Of a DNA stretch of 10,171 nt, positions 1 to 5,945 are shown piece by piece. Every line of letters begins with the position of its first letter. Positions within the stretch are counted from its first letter, which is position 1. The stretch comes from an uncultured Oscillospiraceae bacterium (GTDB taxonomy: Bacteria > Bacillota > Clostridia > UBA1381), in contig CAMNAT010000048.1 of assembly GCA_946531785.1 (NCBI GenBank), positions 1-10,171 of the forward strand, written 5' to 3'. Both the position numbers and the translations under genes were made by a program. The notes under the pieces were generated by a model. The model ran no database searches, had not been told where the DNA came from, and saw only the letters and a list, made by a program, of their open reading frames with translations.

Positions 1-280
1 CTGCGCGGGCGAATTGCTCATCGTTACGCTTATATTTGTTGTATGCGGTAATGAATTTTGTGTATATTTCATCGCTCAGGTTCCCGTCAGCGTGCTCTGT
101 TACCGCGTTATTATAAAGCTGATCGATCACTTCTTCGTTTGTGATCATTCCGGCAACCTGGTTGATTATCGGTTTGGCGATCGTTGGCTCAACAAAGTAT
201 CTGAACGCCATGAAACCGGCCAGTATCAAAGCGGCTGTGGCAGCACCGCAAATAATAAGAATCTTATGCCATTTTTTCAT
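1..280 (-). CDS. Membrane-anchored protein of unknown function, N-terminal fragment
   Basis: The reading frame starts at an ATG (complement of 278-280) and runs off the left edge after 93 codons, so the C-terminus is missing. The protein opens with a short basic segment (MKKWHK), then a hydrophobic stretch at about residues 7-26 that looks like a signal anchor or uncleaved signal peptide. A polar, mostly helical-looking segment follows, with many Asn, Asp, Glu and Lys residues. No Cys sits in a lipobox position. A purine-rich AAGAAGGGG lies upstream of the start, and a promoter with a 17-bp spacer sits further upstream at 316-344, which supports this start. I do not recognise the family. The visible part suggests an extracytoplasmic domain tethered to the membrane, but its function cannot be told. 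Confidence 0.7.
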   Translation of the reverse strand, partial: MKKWHKILIICGAATAALILAGFMAFRYFVEPTIAKPIINQVAGMITNEEVIDQLYNNAVTEHADGNLSDEIYTKFITAYNKYKRNDEQFARA

Positions 281-315
281 CTAAAGAACCCCTTCTTTAA
301 TTAATAGTTCAAAAA

Positions 316-344
316 ATTATATCACATATCCATAAAAAAATCAA
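316..344 (-). promoter_or_regulatory. Sigma-A-type promoter for the leftward membrane protein gene
   Basis: On the minus strand, TTGATT (complement of 339-344) and TATAAT (complement of 316-321) are 17 bp apart. A TG one base before the -10 box makes it an extended -10. The start codon is about 35 nt downstream of the -10. This is a sequence match only. Confidence 0.65.
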
Positions 345-372
345 GCGATATTTGAAATAATATAAGAAAGAC

Positions 373-401
373 TTGAAAAATTATTTTTTTTATTGTATAA
401 T
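373..401 (+). promoter_or_regulatory. Sigma-A-type promoter for the TSCPD/GerMN/IMPase operon
   Basis: TTGAAA at 373-378 and TATAAT at 396-401 are separated by exactly 17 bp in AT-rich DNA. The first gene starts 24 nt after the -10 box, so the leader is short. The promoter is divergent from the one at 316-344, with the two -35 boxes 28 bp apart. Confidence 0.75.
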
Positions 402-425
402 GAAAGCGAAAAGGAGGGATTATAA

Positions 426-680
426 ATGAAATATTCATATACGCCAAAAGGAGTATGCTCTGTTCAGATAGATTTTGAGATAGAGGATAATATAGTTAAG
501 AATGTCCGGTTCACTCGCGGCTGCAACGGAAACACCCAGGGTGTAGGTGCTTTGGTAGAGGGTATGCACGCAGATGAGGTAGTAAAGCGCCTTTCCGGGA
601 TCAACTGCAACGGCAGAGGCACATCGTGTCCGGATCAGCTTGCGCGTGCGATATCACACGCTATGACCTCAGAGGCATAA
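426..680 (+). CDS. TSCPD-domain protein, TIGR03905-like
   Basis: A small 84-residue protein that is essentially one TSCPD domain. The family's name motif (TSCPD) is at residues 66-70, within GTSCPDQLARA. Four cysteines (C11, C33, C61, C68) lie in conserved-looking contexts, including GVCS, RGCNGN and GINCNGR; they could bind a metal, which is inference. TSCPD domains are otherwise known near the C-terminus of some class II ribonucleotide reductases, and stand-alone versions of about 80 residues are widespread in Clostridia as uncharacterised proteins. AAGGAGG at 411-417, 8 nt before the ATG, fixes the start. The gene is first after a good promoter, with 55 nt to the next gene. The family call is firm; the role is unknown. 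Confidence 0.9.
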   Translation: MKYSYTPKGVCSVQIDFEIEDNIVKNVRFTRGCNGNTQGVGALVEGMHADEVVKRLSGINCNGRGTSCPDQLARAISHAMTSEA

Positions 681-735
681 TCCGGAGCGTTCCTTCATAT
701 ATTTATAATGTTATCATTATATATGGAGGACAAAA

Positions 736-1224
736 ATGCGAAGACTGATATTTGCTTTTATAATGCTTTGCGGCGTCGGAGCGTTTGTTCTGTCATGCTC
801 CGATCACGCGGACAGACCTATGACGGGCGTGAAGCTTTATTTTGCTGACAGCGAGCTGTCGAGGCTACTGCCGTATGATGATGAGATCCCGGCGGGGGAT
901 ACCGAAAGCATGGTGCAGTCAGCAATGGACAAGCTTACAGAGGGCAGGGACGATAATTCCAAAATACGAAGACTTCTGCCATCAAAGAGGATAAATACAT
1001 ATATAAGAACCAATACTGCCTATGTAGATCTGGCTCCGCAGATCACGGAGCAGCTTCCCAAGAGTCGGGATATCGAAAGACTTGTTATCTATCAGATAGT
1101 AGATACGCTGACAGGGATAAAGGGTATAAGCTATGTGAAATTTACTGTCGGTGGTGTGGTTCGTAAAGACTTTATGGGATATTTTGATATGCGTGAGACA
1201 TATAAATATAAATATCCTGAATAA
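736..1224 (+). CDS. GerMN-domain lipoprotein
   Basis: A 162-residue exported lipoprotein. The N-terminus has a basic start (MRR), a hydrophobic core and a lipobox-like VLSC with the candidate lipidated Cys at residue 21, so the mature protein would be tethered to the outer face of the membrane. The rest fits a single GerMN domain. VKLYFADSELSRLLP at about 32-46 is the opening strand, NTAYVDLAP at about 93-101 is central, and the TLTGIKGISYVKFTVGG stretch at about 124-140 is the closing segment. The domain was named from the spore germination/sporulation protein GerM and also occurs in other lipoproteins such as LpqB; its biochemical role is not settled. TGGAGGA at 724-730 supports the start. 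The gene lies between the TSCPD and IMPase genes and is probably co-transcribed with them. Sporulation involvement is not shown by the sequence. Confidence 0.85.
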   Translation: MRRLIFAFIMLCGVGAFVLSCSDHADRPMTGVKLYFADSELSRLLPYDDEIPAGDTESMVQSAMDKLTEGRDDNSKIRRLLPSKRINTYIRTNTAYVDLAPQITEQLPKSRDIERLVIYQIVDTLTGIKGISYVKFTVGGVVRKDFMGYFDMRETYKYKYPE

Positions 1225-1237
1225 CGGGGAAACACAT

Positions 1238-1999
1238 ATGGATGAACTTATACAATTAGTCAAAGAAACCAAATCGATAGCGCTTGACAGTAAATCGGCT
1301 CACAATGTATCGGTAAAGGGGCTTGCGGATTTTGTGACGAAGGTGGATACAGCCATTCAGGAGTTTATGCGCTCGCGTCTTAAAGATATGTATCCTGATA
1401 TCCAGTTTATGAGCGAGGAAAAGGACAATAATGACATCGATCATACCGGTAAGGTGTGGATACTTGATCCGATAGACGGTACAACAAATCTTATCCATGA
1501 TTTTAAAATGAGTGCGGTCTCTTTAGGACTTGTTGATAACGGAGTTCCCGTCATGGGCATCGTTTATAATCCGTTTACCGATGAACTGTTTTCAGCAAGA
1601 AGAGGAGAGGGAGCATATCTTAACGGTGCTCCGATACATGTGACCTCTGCGTCAAATCTTTCGGAGTCCTTGGTGATTGTGGGAACTTCTCCGTACCGCA
1701 AGGATCTTGCGGATGTGAATTTCGATATAATAAAACGGCTTTATATCGCTTCGGAGGATATACGCCGAGGCGGCAGCGCGGCGCTGGATCTTTGCTATCT
1801 TGCGTGCGGAAGGGCGGAAGGCTTTTTTGAAAGGAATCTGAAGCCGTGGGACTATGCCGCCGGAGTTGCGATCCTGCGAGAGGCGGGCGGCTGTGTGACA
1901 GACTTTGCCGGCAATGAGCCGAGTTACCGTGTCCCGTCAGATATCCTCGCATCAAACGGGATCATACACGAGGAAATGAAGAAGATAATCAATGAATAA
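1238..1999 (+). CDS. Inositol monophosphatase family protein
   Basis: A 253-residue cytosolic Mg2+-dependent phosphatase of the IMPase/SuhB superfamily, which hydrolyses phosphate monoesters such as inositol 1-phosphate. The metal-binding signature DPIDGTTN is at residues 77-84, the upstream acidic pair E60-E61 lies in MSEEKD, and the second signature WDYAAG is at 204-209 with D205 the likely third metal ligand. All the usual catalytic elements are present and the length is typical. The frame is open further upstream, but the ATG at 1238 has a GGGGA site 7 nt before it and gives a normal family N-terminus, while earlier starts would overlap the GerMN gene. The gap from the GerMN stop is only 13 nt, suggesting co-transcription and possibly coupled translation. 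Substrates in this superfamily vary (inositol phosphates, fructose-1,6-bisphosphate, PAP, NADP), so the exact substrate is open. Confidence 0.93.
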   Translation: MDELIQLVKETKSIALDSKSAHNVSVKGLADFVTKVDTAIQEFMRSRLKDMYPDIQFMSEEKDNNDIDHTGKVWILDPIDGTTNLIHDFKMSAVSLGLVDNGVPVMGIVYNPFTDELFSARRGEGAYLNGAPIHVTSASNLSESLVIVGTSPYRKDLADVNFDIIKRLYIASEDIRRGGSAALDLCYLACGRAEGFFERNLKPWDYAAGVAILREAGGCVTDFAGNEPSYRVPSDILASNGIIHEEMKKIINE

Positions 2000-2037
2000 A
2001 AATATGCTGCATACCAACCGGATATGCAGCATATTTT
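1999..2037. terminator. Bidirectional intrinsic terminator between convergent operons
   Basis: A perfect 15-bp inverted repeat (1999-2013 with 2023-2037) flanks a 9-nt loop. Each arm has four A/T bases at its outer end, so an RNA from either strand has a stable GC-containing core (ATGCTGCAT) followed by U residues. It begins on the last base of the IMPase stop codon and lies 9 nt past the HIT gene stop, so it can end both convergent transcripts. Confidence 0.85.
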
Positions 2038-2046
2038 ATAATGACA

Positions 2047-2388
2047 TCAATACATCTTTCCGCCGACCGTTCCGCCGAGCAGATGGAAATGCAGATGCAA
2101 AACGGTCTGTCCGGCATCGGCGCCGCAGTTGTTGACTATGCGGTAACCGGTCTTGTCTACTCCGACCTCTTTTGCGATGATCGGTATAGCCTCAAACACA
2201 TCTGCGACCGCGCGGCTGTTTTCCGCTGTGATCTCGTTGGCGCATGCTATATGTGTCTTTGGAACTATCACAACATGCTCCGGCGCCTGTGGCGCAATGT
2301 CGCGGAATGCGTACACCTTATCATTCTCATAAACCTTTGTTGACGGGACTTCGCCCGCGATTATCTTACAAAATAAGCAGTCTGTCAT
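2047..2388 (-). CDS. HIT-family (histidine triad) nucleotide-binding protein
   Basis: A 113-residue protein of the HINT branch of the HIT superfamily, whose members hydrolyse purine nucleoside phosphoramidates and related adenylated compounds. The histidine triad HLHFHLL is at residues 98-104 (H98, H100, H102), with H102 the expected nucleophile. C4 and C7 (CLFC) with H46 and H98 form the zinc-site pattern common in bacterial HINT proteins. The C-terminal tail (GGTVGGKMY) lacks the Trp-Pro-Pro ending of many relatives, a minor variation. AAGGAG (complement of 2398-2403) lies 9 nt before the ATG. The gene follows alaS after 21 nt on the same strand. A link to hydrolysis of aminoacyl-adenylates, a known side activity of some HINT enzymes, is plausible here but inferred. 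Confidence 0.93.
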   Translation of the reverse strand: MTDCLFCKIIAGEVPSTKVYENDKVYAFRDIAPQAPEHVVIVPKTHIACANEITAENSRAVADVFEAIPIIAKEVGVDKTGYRIVNNCGADAGQTVLHLHFHLLGGTVGGKMY

Positions 2389-2409
2389 TTCAGAACACTC
2401 CTTTTTTTA

Positions 2410-5049
2410 TTATTCGCCGATCTGAGCTCTGAGGATGCTTTCAGCTCTTTCAAGAGCTTCTCCTATCTTATCAGCGTTCGTGCCGCCGCCCTGTGCCATG
2501 TCGGGCTTTCCGCCGCCGCGTCCGCCGCAGATAGCAGTTATTTCCTTAATAATATTTCCGCAGTGAACACCCTTTGCGACCGCATCCTTTGAAGCCATAG
2601 CCACAAAGGTGATCTTTCCGCCGTGAGTCGATGCAAAGACAACGACTGAGTTGGGCTCCTGGGCCTTTATGCTGTCGGCCATTGCCTTCATCTCCTGAAC
2701 ATCCTCTTCGACAATAGCAGCAAGCACATTGATCTCGCCTATGTGCTGGATGCCCATCATCATATTCTTTGCAGCGGCTGCCGCCATCTGATCCTTGAAC
2801 TCGGAGATCCTTTTATTGAGGTCACGGTTTTCTGATACCACCGCCTCTGCCTTTTTGTCAATCTCATTTATCTGATTGGTCTTTAATGCCGATGCAGTCT
2901 TTGCAATGAGAGAGTCGTTCTTTGCGATATAGTCAAGGACGCCCTTGCCTGTAACGGCCTCTATCCTTCGTACTCCGGCCGCAACTCCGCCCTCGGAGAG
3001 TATTTTGAACAGACCGCACTGAGCCGAGTTTGTAAGATGAGTACCGCCGCAGAACTCAACGCTGTAGTCGCCGACGGAAACTACTCTTACAATGTCGCCG
3101 TACTTTTCGCCGAACAGCGCGATGGCGCCGAGCTTTTTAGCCTCGTCTATAGGCATCTCACGAACGGTAACATCTATTGCTTCAAGTATTTTTTCGTTTA
3201 CTATTCTTTCTGTCTGCTCTATCTGCTCCTTTGTCATAGCTTCAAAATGAGTGAAGTCAAAACGGAGCCTGTCATCTGCAACGAGCGAGCCTGCCTGTGC
3301 AACATGGGTGCCGAGCACGTCTCTTAGCGCCTTGTCAAGTATATGTGTCGCTGTATGGTTGCGGCAGATAGCTTGACGGACATCCTTATCGACCGACATT
3401 GTTACTGTATCACCTACGGACAGCGCTCCGTCTGTGACATTTACCTCATGCATGTAGTAGCCGTCATTGGTCTTGGTTGTGTTTGTGACCTCGGCTACAA
3501 CATTGCCGTCAACGAGGATTTTGCCTATGTCGCCGGTCTGTCCGCCCATTTCAGCATAGAACGGGGTGGAGTCGGTAACTATGAAGCCTGTGCTGTCAGG
3601 TGTAATAGAGTTGCAAAGCCCGTCCGCCTCGGTAACGATGTCGGTTATTTTCGCATCTGATACGAGCTTGTCGTAACCGACGAATAATGTGGGCTCGCCG
3701 TCAAATGAATATACGGCATCGCCGTCCCAGCTTGAGCCGTCCTCGCGAGCCTTTCGTGCGGTCTCCTTCTGATTCTGCATAGCGGTGTTGAAGCCGTCTG
3801 TATCTACATCCAGTCCCTGCTCCTCCGCCATCTCTATGGTAAGATCGAGCGGGAAGCCGTATGTGTCATGAAGCTTGAATGCCTCGTCGCCTGTGAGAGT
3901 TGAACGACCCTCTGCCTTTGCGCTCTTGATATAGCCGCTCAGTACATTGAGACCGTTATCAATGGTCGCATCAAAGCGCTCCTCTTCCTTTTGGATTATT
4001 CTCTTTATATATTCAGCCTTTTCTTCAAGCTCGGGATAGGCGCTCTTTGAGCACTCTATAACTGTTCCGGCTACCTCATAAAGGAACTGATCATTGATGT
4101 TGAGCAGCTTTCCGTGACGGGCAGCGCGTCTTAAAAGACGGCGGAGAACATAGCCTCTGCCCTCGTTTGACGGGATAACTCCGTCGGAGACCATCATAAC
4201 GGTGCTTCTGATATGGTCGGCGATAACACGCAGCGAAACATCCTTTTTGGCATCCTCCTTGTAGCTTACACCGGCGATGCGTGAGATGTGTTTTATTACA
4301 TCCTGTACGGTGTCGACCTCAAAGAGGTTATCAACGCCCTGCATAACTACAGCAAGTCTTTCAAGACCCATGCCGGTATCAATGTTCGGGTTGGGAAGGG
4401 GATTGTAGTTGCCGTCATCATCCTTGTCGAACTGTGTGAATACGAGGTTCCATACCTCCATATATCTGTCGCAGTCGCAGCCTACGCCGCAGGTCGGCTT
4501 GCCGCAGCCGTACTGCTCACCGCGGTCAAAATATATCTCCGAGCAGGGACCGCAGGGGCCTGTGCCGTGCTCCCAGAAGTTATCATCCTTGCCGAGTTTC
4601 ACGATACGGTCAGCCGCAACACCTACCTCGTTTACCCATATATTCTTTGCCTCATCATCCTCTTCATAGATCGATACCCACAGCTTGTCTGTCGGGATCT
4701 CCATTACCTTGGTAAAGAACTCCCACGCCCATGCGGTGGCTTCTCTTTTGAAGTAGTCACCGAACGAGAAGTTGCCGAGCATCTCAAAGAAGGTGCCGTG
4801 GCGGGCTGTTTTTCCGACGTTTTCAATATCGCCTGTTCTTATGCACTTCTGACATGTTGTGACGCGCCTTCTCGGTGCGGTCTCGGGATTCTGGAACCAT
4901 GCCTTCATCGGTGCCATGCCCGAATTTATAAGAAGAAGGCTTGCATCATTTTTCGGAATAAGTGAAAATGAGCCGAGTCTTAAACAGCCCTTGGATTCAA
5001 AAAAGCTGAGAAATTTTTCTCTGATCTCATTTACTCCCATATATTTCAT
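2410..5049 (-). CDS. alaS: Alanyl-tRNA synthetase
   Basis: An 879-residue class II synthetase that attaches alanine to tRNA-Ala and clears mischarged Ser/Gly-tRNA-Ala. The aminoacylation domain spans about residues 1-240: the usual N-terminal EIREKFLSFFESKGC, the RRVTTCQKCIRTGDIENVGKTARHGTFFEMLGNFSFGDYF block around 61-100, and the GMGLERLA motif at 226-233. A Cys-rich insert (C182, C187, C191, C193) resembles that of other clostridial enzymes. The editing domain is intact: HTATH at 565-569 and CGGTH at 667-671, giving H565, H569, C667 and H671 as the zinc site. The C-terminal DHHA1-type domain carries GGRGGGKPDMAQGGG at 842-856. Length is full. The ATG at 5047-5049 (complement) is preceded by AAAGGAAG. 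No T-box leader fits between promoter and gene, since the leader is only about 45 nt. Confidence 0.98.
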   Translation of the reverse strand: MKYMGVNEIREKFLSFFESKGCLRLGSFSLIPKNDASLLLINSGMAPMKAWFQNPETAPRRRVTTCQKCIRTGDIENVGKTARHGTFFEMLGNFSFGDYFKREATAWAWEFFTKVMEIPTDKLWVSIYEEDDEAKNIWVNEVGVAADRIVKLGKDDNFWEHGTGPCGPCSEIYFDRGEQYGCGKPTCGVGCDCDRYMEVWNLVFTQFDKDDDGNYNPLPNPNIDTGMGLERLAVVMQGVDNLFEVDTVQDVIKHISRIAGVSYKEDAKKDVSLRVIADHIRSTVMMVSDGVIPSNEGRGYVLRRLLRRAARHGKLLNINDQFLYEVAGTVIECSKSAYPELEEKAEYIKRIIQKEEERFDATIDNGLNVLSGYIKSAKAEGRSTLTGDEAFKLHDTYGFPLDLTIEMAEEQGLDVDTDGFNTAMQNQKETARKAREDGSSWDGDAVYSFDGEPTLFVGYDKLVSDAKITDIVTEADGLCNSITPDSTGFIVTDSTPFYAEMGGQTGDIGKILVDGNVVAEVTNTTKTNDGYYMHEVNVTDGALSVGDTVTMSVDKDVRQAICRNHTATHILDKALRDVLGTHVAQAGSLVADDRLRFDFTHFEAMTKEQIEQTERIVNEKILEAIDVTVREMPIDEAKKLGAIALFGEKYGDIVRVVSVGDYSVEFCGGTHLTNSAQCGLFKILSEGGVAAGVRRIEAVTGKGVLDYIAKNDSLIAKTASALKTNQINEIDKKAEAVVSENRDLNKRISEFKDQMAAAAAKNMMMGIQHIGEINVLAAIVEEDVQEMKAMADSIKAQEPNSVVVFASTHGGKITFVAMASKDAVAKGVHCGNIIKEITAICGGRGGGKPDMAQGGGTNADKIGEALERAESILRAQIGE

Positions 5050-5102
5050 TTTTGTTTCTTCCTTTCGTGTTACATATTGATCTCAATAATAAACCATTTT
5101 AT

Positions 5103-5131
5103 ATTATAAAGAACAAATAGAATAATGTCAA
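5103..5131 (-). promoter_or_regulatory. Consensus sigma-A promoter of alaS-hit
   Basis: On the minus strand, a perfect TTGACA (complement of 5126-5131) and a perfect TATAAT (complement of 5103-5108) have a 17-bp spacer. The expected transcript start leaves only about 45 nt of leader before the alaS start, too short for a T-box riboswitch, so alaS here is probably expressed constitutively at a high level. Confidence 0.85.
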
Positions 5132-5152
5132 GGGTTTATTTTCAAAAATATA

Positions 5153-5181
5153 TTGACTAAAGGAGAAAAATAGGGTATAAT
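5153..5181 (+). promoter_or_regulatory. Sigma-A promoter of the RpiB-like gene
   Basis: TTGACT at 5153-5158 and TATAAT at 5176-5181 have a 17-bp spacer and lie 37 nt upstream of the ATG at 5219. The promoter is divergent from the alaS promoter, with 21 bp between the two -35 boxes. Confidence 0.8.
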
Positions 5182-5218
5182 AAGATGTAATGAAAAAATT
5201 GAAAGGGGTTTTCTTAAA

Positions 5219-5857
5219 ATGAAAATAGCATTAATCAACGAAAACAGCCAGGCGGCTAAGAACAGCATCATAGATGCGACACTCAGAAAGGTTGTAGAAC
5301 CGCTCGGTCATACTGTAGATAATTACGGCATGTATACAGCAGAGGATGAGGCTCAGCTTACATATGTACAGATCGGTATACTTGCAGCTATCCTTCTTAA
5401 CTCAGGCGCAGCGGATCTTGTTATCACAGGCTGCGGCACAGGCGAGGGTGCAATGCTTGCATGTAACTCATTCCCGGGCGTGCTTTGCGGACATGTTGTT
5501 GACCCGACAGATGCTTACCAGTTCACACAGGTAAACAACGGCAACTGTATCGCAATGCCTTTCGCAAAGGGCTGGGGCTGGGGCGCAGAGCTCAATCTCC
5601 AGTATGTGTTCGAAAAGCTCTTCGTAGAAGAGTGGGGCGGCGGATATCCGAAGGAGAGAGCTGTTCCGGAGCAAAGAAATGCAAAGATACTCAACGAGGT
5701 AAAGAAAGTCACACACCGCGATCTTTTAGATATCCTTCCGCAGCTCGATCCCGAGCTCGTAAAGGGTGCTGTAGCGGGTGCAAAGTTCAAGGAGCTGTTC
5801 TTTGCAAATGCTAAGTGCGACAAGATTAAGGCATACGTTGAGACTCTTGTTGGTTGA
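5219..5857 (+). CDS. RpiB/LacA/LacB-family sugar-phosphate isomerase, long form
   Basis: A 212-residue cytosolic protein. Its first part of about 125 residues follows the RpiB/LacA/LacB fold: a beta-strand start (MKIALINEN) and the nucleotide-like loop motif GCGTGEG at 71-77, with C72 in the place of the catalytic Cys of RpiB. FPGVLC at 85-90 then matches the FPGIR-type segment. Members interconvert aldose and ketose phosphates, for example ribose-5-phosphate and ribulose-5-phosphate. Two features are unusual. The protein is some 60 residues longer than typical RpiB, with an extra C-terminal helical part. By hand alignment, the His expected near NDxN in RpiB is replaced here (QVNNGN at 104-109). 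The substrate is therefore uncertain, and catalysis may differ. AAAGGGG at 5202-5208 supports the start. The gene is monocistronic-looking, with its own promoter and terminator. Confidence 0.8.
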   Translation: MKIALINENSQAAKNSIIDATLRKVVEPLGHTVDNYGMYTAEDEAQLTYVQIGILAAILLNSGAADLVITGCGTGEGAMLACNSFPGVLCGHVVDPTDAYQFTQVNNGNCIAMPFAKGWGWGAELNLQYVFEKLFVEEWGGGYPKERAVPEQRNAKILNEVKKVTHRDLLDILPQLDPELVKGAVAGAKFKELFFANAKCDKIKAYVETLVG

Positions 5858-5874
5858 CAGGAATAATCAAATGC

Positions 5875-5912
5875 GCAAGGGGGTCTTCTATAGAACCCCT
5901 TGCATTTTGTTT
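5875..5912 (+). terminator. Intrinsic terminator after the RpiB-like gene
   Basis: GCAAGGGG (5875-5882) pairs with CCCCTTGC (5896-5903). A short inner TTC/GAA pairing closes over a TATA loop, with a 3-nt bulge. The stem is followed by ATTTTGTTT. It begins 17 nt past the stop codon, a normal position for a Rho-independent terminator. Confidence 0.85.
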
Positions 5913-5945
5913 GTGAGATACATATGAAGAAACGGAGGATATGGC

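Noticed and set aside
14..304. Plus-strand open frame at the left edge
   Set aside because: It is the complement of the leftward membrane protein gene, which has the better start signal, a promoter and a sensible N-terminus.
704..721. AT-only hairpin (TATAATG / CATTATA) and TATAAT before the GerMN gene
   Set aside because: The stem has just one GC pair and no U-run, and no -35 box sits at the right distance from the TATAAT. It is likely chance in AT-rich spacer.
1151..1237. Upstream extension of the IMPase frame
   Set aside because: It overlaps the GerMN gene and adds an unrelated N-terminus. The ATG at 1238 has a fitting ribosome site and gives the normal length.
4288..4965. Open plus-strand frame of about 225 codons inside alaS
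   Set aside because: It lies wholly opposite the conserved catalytic domain of alaS. Its openness follows from alaS codon use, and no start signal or domain is seen.
5900..5928. TTGCAT and TATGAA 17 bp apart before the larC-like gene
   Set aside because: Both boxes match poorly, and a transcript starting there would begin in or next to the ribosome site.
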